Assembly (NCBI GenBank): GCA_031216915.1
Contig: CM062289.1
Span: forward strand, 57,478,577-57,542,576
Direction: 5' to 3'
DNA length: 64,000 nucleotides
From: Pictodentalium vernedei
Taxonomy: Eukaryota; Mollusca; Scaphopoda; Dentaliida; Dentaliidae
In this document: piece after piece, positions 11,555 to 21,953 of the stretch
Layout of the letters: each line of letters opens with the position of its first letter
Position numbering within the stretch: the stretch's first letter is position 1
Notes under the pieces: generated by a model
What the model saw: only the letters and a program-made list of their open reading frames with translations
The model's database searches: none
Told to the model about the DNA's origin: nothing
Translations under genes and position numbers: made by a program

Positions 11555-13935
11555 TTAGGCTTTTCCCTCTGGAAAAGACTATTGTTTTTCTACGGATTAT
11601 TGTTTATTTTTTTTTTTTTTATTTTTTTTTTCCACATATTTTGTCCGTTTGATTCAGAAGCCATTTTCAAACCGATTTTTACGATATTTTGCACACGTAT
11701 AGAGGGGCACAAAATCTAAAAATGTACTAAAGCGAAATTTTCGATTTAACCCTTATTTTGTTAGAATTGGTAAAAAACTGCCAAAATTGAGGTTTATCAG
11801 CACTTTCTCGAAACACGTCTTGCAGATTTTTCTTTTATACATTCGTCATTGCTAGACCTGTCTGTGACACGCCCTTTCAAACACACAACATATCAGGCGA
11901 TGCATTTGGCAACAGGATGATGTTTGGCAGGCGATGCATTTGCCAAAAATTGAAATTTTGATGAAATAGGCCGTTTTCAGGCCCCCCACTGCACCCAAAC
12001 AATACACGAGAGATAAACATAACTTCCTTTATTGGGAGTGGAATTCACCGAGGATCATTTTTGTCAGTAATAATGGTTTTCACAAAACCAAGCGTTAACC
12101 CGTTTTGGGCTGGTTAAACAGCAATACCCCCATAAAGCTCAAGAATTCGTATTTTCTGTGGATTTCTCTAAACGAGTCTTGTAGATTTTCAAGAAAAATT
12201 TGTCACTCCCAGGTCGTTGTGTGACATTACAAGCTGCATGGACAAAATATTCCTGTGAGCATTTATTAACTGCTAAGCATCGTAATTTTGTTGAAATAGG
12301 CTGTTTTCAGACGCGCACAGCACCCAATGCATACCCGAAAGATAAACATAATCTACTTTGTTGGAAGTGGAATTCACCGAGGACCAAATTTGTTAGTAAT
12401 AAGGGTATTCAAAAAACCAAGCATTAACCCCTTTTGGGATGGTTAATAGCAATACCCATCAAAAGCTTAAAAAATCATGTTTTCCCTGAATTTCTTAATA
12501 AACGTCTCGTAGGGTTTCAAGAGAAAATGGCCGTTGATAGGTCTTAGAGTCACATTACCAGTTGCATGGATAAAATATTCAGATAAGCATTTGTTAACCC
12601 TCCATGGGCTGCTAAATGTAAAAATTTCGAAAAAGTCTGTTTTTGGACACCAACAACATCAAATGGGAATGCTGCAGAGAAACATAACTTCTTTTACCGG
12701 ACGCAAAACTGATAGGGAAAATTTTTAGTAAGTAGTAAGGGTATTCAAAAATTGAGGTCTTAACCCACTGTCGCCCAGTTAAGGAGATGTACCCCTTAAA
12801 AGCTTGAAATTCCCATTTTCTGTGGATTTCTCCAAAAAATCTAGTAAGTATTCAAGAGAAATTGACCATTTGGAGGTCCTTGGAGTGACATTACAAGTTG
12901 CATAAACAAAAGATTCCGGTAAGCATTTGTTAATCTACAGAGGCAGCAAATTTTGAGAAAATGGGCTGTACTTGGCCACCCATTATACCCAATGTGCACC
13001 TGAGAGATGAACATAACCACCTTCATTGGAAGTGGGATTCACCGAGGATCATTTTTGTAAGTAATGAAGGTATACATAAAACCAAGCATTAACCCATTTA
13101 GAGCTGGTTACAGGGTGATACCCCTCAAAAGCTTAAAAATTCATGTTATCCGAGGATTTCTCTAAAAACATCACGTAGATTTTCAAGAAAAATTGGCCAT
13201 TCTCAGATCTTAGTGTGCCTTACAAGTTGCATGTACAAACTATTCCAGTAAGCATTTGTTAACCCTATGCTGGTTCTCAAACATCAAAATGTTGAAAAAG
13301 TGGGCTGTGTTTGCATACCCGCAGCACCCAAAGTTAAGAGGAGAAATCAACATAAGTGGAAGTAGAATTCACTGAGAATTATTTTTATAAGTAATAAGCG
13401 TATTAAAAAAACAACCTTTAACCCGTTTTGGGCTGGATAAACAATTATACCCATCAACAGCTTAAAATTCATGTTCTCCCTGGATTTCTCTGAAAACATC
13501 TCGTAGATTTTTAAGTAAAAATGGCCATTCACCGTTTTTGGTGTGAAATTACAAGTTGCATGAATAAATATGCCTGTTAGCACCTGTTAACCCTTAACAA
13601 GCTTCCAGACATCAATATTTTGGATACATTTGAGATAAAAAAGGACCATTTTCAAATAGATACAGCACTCAGTGGGTATGTGTCAAACAAACATAACTCC
13701 TTTTGTCGGCCGTTAACTTGTTGGACGGCGATACTGATATTAACCCTCTCCACCGTTAATGATGGTTTTTACCTAAACAATTTTTTTATCAAACTGTCAT
13801 TTAAGACTTCTATACTCACCTGTTTCATGACATCAACGAAGGAACTTCAGTGAGACAGTCAAAAGCAATTCATCATACACTGTGGGGTCATGACAAATCA
13901 TGGAATCTCATCGGGAAAAGCCATGATTCTCCAGA
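11555..13935. repeat. Array of about 335-bp repeats, block 2
   Basis: Starts with one copy of the 8.4-kb tandem unit, then the same opening sequence as block 1 and about six diverged 335-bp units. It closes with the same gattctccagaatcataaagt end. Blocks therefore repeat as higher-order units of roughly 2.4 kb. A G-run and T-rich low-complexity stretch follows at 13945-14015. Confidence 0.8.
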
Positions 13936-14015
13936 ATCATAAAGTCTATTTTTTTTTTGTTTTTGTTGTTTTTTTGTTTTTTTTTTTTGGGGGGGGGGGG
14001 GGGGTTCTTTTTTTC

Positions 14016-16190
14016 CACACATTTTGTCCGCACGATTCAAAAGCCATTTTCGAACCGATATTAACAAAATTGGGCACACTTATAGAGGGGCAAAAAATCT
14101 AAAATTGTACCGAAGCGGATTTTCGATTTAACCCTTATTTCGTCAGAATTGGTAAAAAACTGTCAAAATTGGGGTTTATCGGCCCTTTCTCGAACCACGT
14201 CTTATAGATTTTTTTAAACATTCACCATTTCTAGACCTGCCTGTGTCACGACCTTTGATACATACGACATATTCGGCGATGCATATGGTAACCCTCCACT
14301 GGCTGCCAAACATCGAAATTTTGATGAAATAGGCCGTTTTCAGGCCCCCACTGCATCCAAACAATACACGAGAGATAAACATAACTTCCTTTATTGGGAG
14401 TGGAATTCACCGAGGATCATTTTTGTCAGTAATAATGGTGTTCACAAAACCAAGCGTTAACCCGTTTTGGGCTGGTTAAACAGCAATACCCCATAAAGCT
14501 TAAAAAAATCATGTTTTTCGTGGATTTCTCTAAACGAGTCTTGTAGATTTTCAAAACAAATTTATCACTCCCAGGTCTTGACGTGACAATAGAAGTTGCA
14601 TGGACAAAATCCTGCGGTGAGCATTTGTTAACCCTCCACGGGCTGCTGAAAGTCAAAATTGTGATAAAATGGGCTGTTTTTGGCCGCCAACAGCACCCAA
14701 TAGGTACGCTACAAAGAAAAGTGCCTTCTTTTATCGAGCGCACACTCTATACCGAAACATTTTTGTAAGTAGTAAGGGTATTCAAAAGTCGAAGTCTTAA
14801 CCCATTTTGGGCAGGCTAAAGAGAGAGACCCCTTAAAATCTTAAAATTCCCATTTTCTGTGGATTTCTCTTTAAACATCCTATAGGTTTTCAAGAAAAAT
14901 TGACAACTCGCAAGTCTTTGTGTGACATTACAAGTTGCATGGACAAAATATTCCGGTGAGCGTTTATTAACCCTCTACCGGCTTCTAAGCATTGTAATTT
15001 TGTTGAAAACGGCTGTTTTCGGACACGCACAACACCCAATGTGTACCTGAGAAATAAATATAATCTCCTTTGTTGGAAGGGGAATTCACCGAGGACCATT
15101 TTTGTAAGTAATTAGGGTATTCAAAAAATCAAGTGTTAACCCGTTTTGGGGTGGTTTAAGAGTGATTCCCTCAAATGCTTCAATAGTCATGTTTTTCGTG
15201 GATTTCTCTACAAATGTCAAGTAGATTTTCAAGAAAAAACTGGTTCATCGCAGATCTTGGTGTAACATTATAAACAACTGCAAGGACAAAATTTTCTGAT
15301 AAGCATTTGTTAACCCTCCACATACTCTCAAATATCAACACTTTGATAAAATATGCTGCTTTCAGCACCCCCCCCCCCCCCTCACAGCACCCAACCTGTA
15401 ACTGGGAAATAAACATAACTTTCTCTATTGGAAGTGGACATCACCGAGGATAATTTTTGTAAGTAATAAGGGTATTCAAAAAACTAAGCCTTAACCCGTT
15501 TTGGGCTGGTTAAACAGCGATACCCATCAAAGGCTTAAAAATTCATGTTTTCCCTGGATTTCTTTAAACACATCTTATAGATTTCAAGAAAAAACTGTCA
15601 TTCATAGGTCTTAGTGTGCCATTACAAGTTGCATGGACAAAATATTCCGGTGAGCATTTGTTAGCTCTTCACCAGCTGCTAAACATCAAAAGTTTGATAG
15701 AATGGGCTGCTTTGAGACACCAACAGCATCCAATGGGTATGTAAAGGCTAAACAAAACTTCTTTTACTGCGCGTAGAATTCACAGAGAATCCGTTTTGTA
15801 TGTAGTAAGGGTATTTAAGAGAATGAAGCTTAACCCATTTTGGACTGGATAAGGAGAGGTGCCCCTTAGAAGCATAAAATTTACATTTTCAGTGGAGTTC
15901 GCCAACTGCTTGTTGGTGATTTTCAAGAACAATTGGACATTGGCAGGTCTTGGTGTGGTATTACAAGTTGCATGGATAGAATATTCCGCTAATTGTTAGC
16001 TAACCCCTCTACAGACTGCTAAACGACATAAAATTGGCTGTTTTCGGGCACCAAATGCGTATGTAATAGATAAACATATCCTCTTTTATCAAAATCAGAA
16101 TTCACGAGGGATAATGTTTGAAAGTATTAAGGGTATTCAAAAAACCAAGCCTTAACCCTGTTTTTGCCGGGTTAAAGACAGACAGCCCAT
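14016..16190. repeat. Array of about 335-bp repeats, block 3
   Basis: Same unit as blocks 1 and 2, ending in diverged units near 16190. This block corresponds closely to 47280-49480, the second copy of the segmental duplication. From 16191 to 16509 the sequence is single-copy except for that duplicate (49482-49781). Confidence 0.8.
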
Positions 16191-16503
16191 GCCATGTATG
16201 CTGCCTACATTACGTGTAAAATCGACACCCCCACTAAATCTCCTGCGAGGTAGGGTGTCAGACCCGACCACCTGACCTCATTAGATAACACTCTTTCGTC
16301 GTATTTAGCAGCATTGATTTCCCCAAGAAGCAAAGATAAAAATACGTCATCGGAAAATAATGCCAAATATTTTATTTAGTGAGTATTTTGTCCGTATACA
16401 AAATTTCTCACCCACATATACCTAAAAATTATTCAATGATACGATTGGACATATTTCTCTCATAAAACGTGAAAAAGACTTGATTTATTGCATTTTAGGA
16501 TTG

Positions 16504-16509
16504 CACATG
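16504..16509. repeat. Left target-site duplication of Polinton element 1 (CACATG)
   Basis: CACATG directly precedes the first base of the terminal inverted repeat. The right copy at 32846-32851 reads CACGTG (one substitution). The unoccupied homologous site at 49776-49781 reads CACATG once. Six bases is the Polinton-typical duplication length. Confidence 0.9.
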
Positions 16510-17573
16510 AGTAGTATAGCTCGTATGTTTCAGGGATGGTTTGGGGGATCTCATCGGGGGATCTCATGTGACGTCATAGTCACGTGACCCAGTGGCGCCA
16601 TGTTGTGTTGTCGTGGTAACCCGCGTGAGCGGCCATCTTGTGACGTCATTGTCATGGTGATGGGTGATGTGAGTGCGCATGCGCAGCTCGTGTTATTAGG
16701 GTGATACGTGTTTCCGTCGTCCATTTTGTATACTGCAGACCGCCATCTTTGTTTCTATAGTAGCACGTGATTGCTATGTTACCTAAAACTATCTTATAGG
16801 ACAGGGGTATGTTCGGAGGGTATGTTCGATTGAATCGGAGTAAATCAAATTACCACAAACAACCCGACAATCTCTCCAAATCACCAAAATCCACCCCAAA
16901 TCACCGAAATTGACTTTATTTGATACGGATTTCCCATTTTATCGGCTTATATTGTGGTCTATTCTTGTTAGTTCTGACCCTATTCCAAGTACTCAAGTAG
17001 TAGGACAGGGTCTAGACGGGCCCTATTTGGGGGATCTCATCTGGGGGATCTCATGTGACGTCATACCACAATGCATTATGGGTATCACGTGATTGTCATG
17101 GTAACCCGTGTGAGCGGCCATGTTGTGACGTCATTGTCATGGTGATGGGTGATGTGCGTGCGCATGCGCAGCTCGTGTTGTTAGGGTGATACGTGTTTCC
17201 GTCGTCCATTTTATATGAAGGGGCCGCCATCTTTGTTTTATGGTGGCACGTGACTGCTATGAGCCTGAAAGGCTTCTTATAGGGCTTAGAGGTCTGTAAC
17301 AGGTATGTTCGATTGACTGGGAGTATTTTCTGGAACGACTTCCCTGTATAATTACCCAAATGAGCCCGAGAATGGGCGTAAATCACCAAAAACGACTTTA
17401 TTTGATATGGATTTCCCATTTTATCGGCTTAGCACGTAGTGCTATAGATTTTTAAAAGGTTGTGTTCGATTGAAAGGGAGTAATATTCCCATAATCCCTT
17501 TTTGGATCCCATGATGTTTCCCCCAATAAAAGTAGCAGGTAGTGCTATAGGACAAATTTACTCAGAATCCATT
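16510..17573 (+). repeat. Left terminal inverted repeat of element 1
   Basis: Pairs with 31808-32845 in inverted orientation. It contains an internal direct duplication with about 486-bp spacing. Each half has a TGACGTCA site (16569, 16641; 17056, 17126), a CACGTG or CACGTGA motif, GCCAT(C/G)TTG (YY1-like) and TGCGCATGCGCA (16674-16685, 17159-17170; NRF1-like). The inner end falls at ttactcagaatcc near 17571. Confidence 0.9.
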
Positions 17574-17804
17574 ATTTAAATTACAAGTAGGACCCATATA
17601 TGTACATGAAGGCCATGAAGCTAAGTTCCACCATATACTCATGTGAGGAACTACCCAACAGATGTGTCGTACGAGGTTTAATTATTTACTATCCTTCTTA
17701 CCCTCATTTCGATTTTTTGAGGATACCTTTTTGGATTTGTTAAAAAAATGACAACACTGAATATAAATTTAAATTTCTTTTATTCAACAACAAAAATACA
17801 TCTT
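17574..17804. other. Spacer between left TIR and IAP gene
   Basis: Short AT-rich non-coding stretch. It would hold the 3' end of the IAP transcript. No clear structure seen. Confidence 0.4.
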
Positions 17805-18488
17805 TTATGGTATGTAGATTGTCAGATATTCATAAACAGTCTTTCTGCAGATTGGACATCTTCTCAGTGGTTTACAGCAGTCTTTGCACAGGCACAAATG
17901 GTTACATGGTCGGGGAGCGACATTGGCTTCAGCTAACAAACACACACTACATTTTGTCCTCATTGAATCTTCTTCTTGAAATGATGTGTCCATTTCTTCT
18001 TCTTTGATGGCCATTTCTTCTTCTTTTTCAACGTCCATGAATTCAGGTGGTAAATTATGAATGTAATAACAGTCTGGGGAATATTTTCTGTGTTCTTCTA
18101 TAACATCATCTTCTGTTTCCCAAAAACGAACAATAATACCACAATGAAAACATTGAGTTCTGTCTCCTGTCCCCAAATAAAAGAATCCAGCTTTTGTCAA
18201 TTCATTCGGGGTTTTCACACTTTCACTTTGTAACATGAATTGAAATCTCTTGAGACGATTTTCCTCCAATGCATACTTGATGTGTTTTGGTGGTCTTTGT
18301 TGTGTTGTCTTTCTTATTTTCTCTTCTCCACGTAATAACTGCTCCAGTACTGGTGGTGGAACATCACGAAAATACGTTTCGAATGAAACGCTCATTCTCT
18401 CTACAAAGTCTCTTGGATTTCTTGTTTCTTGATTTCTTGATTGATAATCATTCAGTGCCATCCTGATCAAACATGGAATAGTGAACAT
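17805..18488 (-). CDS. BIR-RING inhibitor of apoptosis carried by Polinton
   Basis: An open 227-residue protein with one BIR and a C-terminal RING. The BIR has GFFYLGTGDRTQCFHCG with CxxC, then His and Cys in EEHRKYSPDCYYI, which complete the zinc site. An acidic linker follows (about residues 150-175). The RING (about 180-218) has CSVCLLAEAN, PCNHLCLCKDC and CPICRKTV. Family members block caspases or act as E3 ubiquitin ligases; here a role in delaying host cell death is inferred. The ATG at 18488 is the first in frame; a second lies ten codons later. It is the last gene before the left TIR and has no breaks. Remnants of a homologue lie at 850-975 and 2150-2480. A host-derived capture is possible. 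Confidence 0.9.
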   Translation of the reverse strand: MFTIPCLIRMALNDYQSRNQETRNPRDFVERMSVSFETYFRDVPPPVLEQLLRGEEKIRKTTQQRPPKHIKYALEENRLKRFQFMLQSESVKTPNELTKAGFFYLGTGDRTQCFHCGIIVRFWETEDDVIEEHRKYSPDCYYIHNLPPEFMDVEKEEEMAIKEEEMDTSFQEEDSMRTKCSVCLLAEANVAPRPCNHLCLCKDCCKPLRRCPICRKTVYEYLTIYIP

Positions 18489-18507
18489 TCTTCAATCCTT
18501 TTTATCA

Positions 18508-18699
18508 TCATTCTTCTTTGGTTTTCTTTCTCTTTTTGGGTTTGGGTTCTCCTATTTCAAGGCTTCTCTTCTTTGCAATATCCACTGCTTTGGTCACTTG
18601 TTCCCAATCTCTTGTGGTAAACTGGAACCCAACGTCGTTCTTGAACAGTTGAATCTGTAAATCGTTGTTAAGTTTGAAGACGGTCACATTAGTAGACAT
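18508..18699 (-). CDS. Small basic protein, possibly PC4-like
   Basis: An open 63-residue frame beginning at the ATG at 18699. The pattern VTVFKLNNDLQIQLF then FQFTTRDWEQV resembles the strand-plus-helix part of PC4 domains, in which an aromatic-containing Q/D-W motif follows the beta sheet. The C-terminus is a basic cluster (KPKKRKKTK) that could be a nuclear signal or nucleic-acid contact. A TATA-like element lies near 18753-18762. It sits between protease and IAP. The PC4 assignment is tentative; the reading frame itself is convincing given position and composition. Confidence 0.6.
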   Translation of the reverse strand: MSTNVTVFKLNNDLQIQLFKNDVGFQFTTRDWEQVTKAVDIAKKRSLEIGEPKPKKRKKTKEE

Positions 18700-18784
18700 C
18701 CTTCTTCTTTGGCTGTCGAAACACAACTGAGCTGAACACCAAGTGCACCAGTTTTTTTATAGTTTTCCTTCAATACAGCGACAT

Positions 18785-19235
18785 CTAGTGGCTGGTTTCC
18801 TCTATGACGTCATTAACCAACACATCATTATCCATTAGATCAGTCGTAAACATGTTGGATAATGGTATCCATCGGTACACTGCGACAGCGATGTTTCAAG
18901 TAAAATAGACAGTATTGTCCACACACTGGTAATGGCCCTTGAAGGCGTTTTGTATTATACTTCCAATATCTGGAATTCTTCTTCAGGAAATTCTCGAATG
19001 GTCTGTGCTGTAGTGGTAATCCATAGGAATCAAAGTATTCTGCGTTGTGGTGCCTCACAAAGAGAGCCACCCAATGTTCTCCTTTTCTGTGGTCTGGATC
19101 CGTGTTGGCTATCAAAGCTACTGGTCTGTGATCTGGTAATCTTCTGGGTAATTTGTTTCTTGCAAATACACCCAGACATATTCTCTTCAAACAACTATCT
19201 GATCGAAGTGCTTTCTCTAACTGCAACGTGTTCAT
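18785..19235 (-). pseudogene. Adenain-like cysteine protease, frameshifted near C-terminus
   Basis: The main open part (18840-19235) shows the adenain-type catalytic arrangement. These are GEHWVALF (His), EYFDSYGLP (acidic partner) and LPVCGQYCLFYL (Gln-x-x-Cys region), as in the element 2 protease. It ends prematurely at VYD. A continuation in another frame, closing at TAG 18785-18787, carries the expected C-terminal tail, so a single-base indel near 18845 breaks the gene. Adenain-type enzymes mature capsid proteins. The ATG at 19235 overlaps the capsid stop, matching tight packing. Catalytic residues are intact, but the tail is lost. Confidence 0.85.
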
Positions 19236-20500
19236 GTTGAGTAATCGAAGATTACTTGTCTATTCTTATCCACTTCTATGATGTTCTGAAATTCTGCATA
19301 CACCAGTACGTTGTTTGTGGTTGGTAATGGGTCTTCGAAATGGACTTCTAGTCTCAAGTTTCCTCTCTTCACCAGTTCAAAGTGTTATCCATGTGATAGA
19401 TCTGGAGTCAGGTCGAATACGAATAGGGTGTATCCATTTATGTACTCTTGTCGGCTGATGTGGTTTCCTTCATTCTCATACATTTCCATTTCCTTGGAAC
19501 AGAGTCGCATAACATCTCGCCACTTCTTGTTGTTCGAATCTAGGTTGTAATGGTTTGGCTGGAATCTGCTGTCCATCCACGTACAAAGCCAAGTAACTGA
19601 TTTTGTAGTTCTTGAAATTATATGGATTCTTTGAAAAGTTTCCATTGAAAGCATCGTTGTCTACACATCCCACTACAATGCGTTTTGGAAGTTGGCCTAA
19701 AAATAAGTTTTCTTGTGTAATGCTCAGATTTCCTTTCGGCACTGAAAACACCTTGGTTTCCACACGGTCGATAGGATATTTTGCAGTTGCTTTTGTTAGT
19801 GCTTTCTCGTGAGCCATTCTCACGTATGATTGGAGTCTCTCTTTGCGTACAAACATGGATACATCTAGAATTTTGATCTTGTGTGTATCGGTGTCGGCCA
19901 TCAATGCGAAAGCATCTTTGGCTCTATTCATTTTAACATGAACATTAACTCCATTCAGCAAATAACGAGTTTGGAAAAACATGTCCAAATGTAATCTTCT
20001 AGTCATGTCCACGATTTTACTTTTCTCTATAAATTTCTTTCGAAGAAGAAATCCCTTGTTATCATCTGTCAAATCATCCATGTGTCCCGCCGTATCCTTG
20101 TACCATAATGCGTTAGTCAGTTGTGACTTCTTTGCAGCTGGTCCATAACTCAACAAAGTTTCTATGAAAGCTCTGTAGTGATAAGTGTTGTTGGAAGGAG
20201 ATACCAGTTTTTCATTCAAGCTGATATCGATTTGATTAAATAAGGAATGCATCCATAAATTGACTGGGCCCACTTTGGCATCGGGTGCAATTGATGCCTC
20301 ATTGGAATCTACAACCGTTGCTTTAACATACAAGTATGTCTGTGCCAAATTCAAATAATCATCTCCTAATCCCGCAATGTGGAATTCTATTGGATCACTG
20401 TTTCCTATAGTCGCCAAAGGCCTGTGTTCTACCCATTGCCCATGTTCCACACTAGTCTGTGTTGGTGGTATGGAAAAGTCGAGTTTGCTGTTGACACACT
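19232..20500 (-). pseudogene. Double-jelly-roll-like major capsid protein, broken
   Basis: The largest virion gene. Open from about 20498 (FSIPPTQTS upstream, no ATG found) down to 19476 in one frame, with HSLFNQIDISLN, YHYRAFIETLLSYG and LHLDMFFQTRYLLNGV. The same motifs are in the 432-residue element 2 homologue (HSMFSNIDVTLN, YPYRAYFENFLSYS). Between about 19480 and 19655 the coding frame shifts (YINGYTLFVFDLTPD). A TAA near 19385 then interrupts it, and the C-terminal VLVYAEFQ strand follows before the stop at 19232-19234. So there is one frameshift, one nonsense codon and a missing start. The jelly-roll assignment is inferred from Polinton context and the C-terminal motif. Confidence 0.8.
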
Positions 20501-20527
20501 AACAAGATTTTTCATTAATGAGAGACA

Positions 20528-20945
20528 TCATGCACCGAGATGGTCTTGGGTCTGAACAGTTCTCCTTCTTTTTGTCGATCTGCCAGTTTTGTGTGGTGCG
20601 GGCCTTTTTATACTTTTCCTGCCGGGTGGTTTTGAACCACCAACCACTTCATTCCAAGCTCCTGTGCCAGCCTCTTTGACTCTTTTGATTGCTGCCTTTT
20701 TTACATTTTTCCCTTCAATGACATCTTCGGCAAAGGCTGCTCCATTTCTCACGAGCTGTTTTCCCATGGTCCTGGCTGTAGTTTTCAATAAAGGTAACAC
20801 CATATTCTTCAGTCCTCCCAATATACTTCCCAAACCATATCCTCTCTGTATTTAAGCTCCAGAAGAAGCCGGTAGACCGTTCCCAGCATGTTTCGTGTAA
20901 TATTCTTCATATAATTTGGACAAAAATAAGTCATGTTTATGTGAA
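20528..20945 (-). pseudogene. pX/core-like basic minor virion protein, nonsense-mutated
   Basis: A minus-strand frame has GYGLGSILGGLKN followed by a hydrophobic amphipathic stretch (LPLLKTTARTMGK) and a strongly basic tail (TGRSTKRRRT). This resembles adenoviral pX-type and Polinton minor virion proteins. Element 2 has the same GYGLGS start at 61528-61914. An in-frame TAA at 20852-20854 separates it from an upstream segment in the same frame (LYEEYYTKHAG) that reaches back to the penton-like gene. No in-frame ATG lies between that stop and GYGLG. Likely role is DNA condensation or capsid-genome contact. Confidence 0.7.
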
Positions 20946-21700
20946 ATGAAGAGATCTACGATTTCCGAAATGAAGTGTCACTGTCACTTTCCCGAACTCG
21001 AATGGTGCTATGGCTCCTGTGTCACCCCTTGTATACACCTGGACGGTACTGAAATTTTTTCGTTCTACTGGTACATAATATACATTCTCAAATGTTTTAG
21101 AGATGATATTCCTATATTTTCCACGCACGGGTACGATACGAAGAAGTGGTATTCTTGTATCTCCTATGACTTGGTCACGAACCAAGTCACAGTATACATA
21201 GAGTGAATAAAATCCTTGGTTGACATCGGCAACTCTGGAAGAATTGTAAGTTCTTGATTTAAAAACACACTCATTAAATCCCAAAATATTTTGAAGAGTG
21301 GGGCTCAATGTGACCACGACTCCATCACGTACCGTGATACGAACTTTACCAGTCACTTCATCCAGTTCAAAAGCTACCTTATCGTGACGAGGCAAGAGTA
21401 ATTCTTTAACACCATTGATAGCTCGTATCACATCAATGGGATCTGAATAACGACCTCCCTTGAGAGTAAGTCGGTAATTCTTTTTCGAAGACAAGAATAC
21501 TGTCACGAAAGCTTCATCTCCACGAATATTGAACCAAGTATTTGGATACTGAATCTCGACCAGACCTACTTCCCATTCTCCCGTGAGATTCACTGGTTGT
21601 GATAACTGAGTGGTGTACGTAGTCAACGTGTTTTCTGGAAACACGTTCATAGAACTATTACTTGGTAGAGTCAAATAAACATTACTTTTTCTTAATGGTT
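20937..21700 (-). CDS. Penton-like minor capsid protein, start codon uncertain
   Basis: Open for about 245 residues. The N-terminal signature SSMNVFPENT ... EWEVGLVEIQYP is shared with element 2 (SSMNMFPNN ... HWEVGLVEVILP). It belongs to a widely distributed family in invertebrate Polintons, comparable to the nematode F54H12.2 type by recollection. The predicted role as vertex or minor capsid protein is inference from position between TM and pX-like genes. The frame runs upstream of the first ATG (Met in SSMN), and element 2 has an ATG eight residues earlier than the homologous Met. The original start here seems lost or non-ATG. No internal stop. Confidence 0.75.
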
Positions 21701-21897
21701 GGATTTGGTAACAAATATCCTATGCTACTACTCACGAGAGCAGTCCACAACTTGCTGTCTGTGTTCTCGAGAGTGAGATTAACGACACTGTTAATGATGA
21801 TGATATACAAAATGATTATTTGTGAAAAGTAAGTGATCTCGCTCCTTGGAATTCTTTTGCCAAACAGAGGCCAAAAACCGTTCGATCCTTCTTCCAT
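21682..21897 (-). CDS. Two-transmembrane small protein
   Basis: 71 residues with two hydrophobic segments: ITYFSQIIILYIIIINSVV (about residues 19-37) and LWTALVSSSIGYLLP (about 50-64). Element 2 has a homologue with the same core (VTYFTQIIIIYGIIIT ... LVLLSSSLGYILP). The ATG at 21897 is preceded by a TATA-like TATAAAAG at 21925-21932. It probably sits in a membrane during virion assembly or entry; that role is inferred. It ends eight bases before the penton-like frame. Confidence 0.7.
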   Translation of the reverse strand: MEEGSNGFWPLFGKRIPRSEITYFSQIIILYIIIINSVVNLTLENTDSKLWTALVSSSIGYLLPNPTIKKK

Positions 21898-21924
21898 TTT
21901 GAAGAAACTTCAGAGGTTCACGTC

Positions 21925-21932
21925 CTTTTATA
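21925..21932 (-). promoter_or_regulatory. TATA box of the TM/penton-like genes
   Basis: TATAAAAG on the minus strand, 28 bases before the ATG at 21897. The same motif and spacing recur before other element 1 genes. Confidence 0.55.
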
Positions 21933-21953
21933 GGTGAGCTGACTCTGCTTGAT

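Noticed and set aside
17096..17419. Open frame inside the left TIR, also 32276-32458
   Set aside because: It has no start context or domain and lies in a duplicated regulatory repeat.
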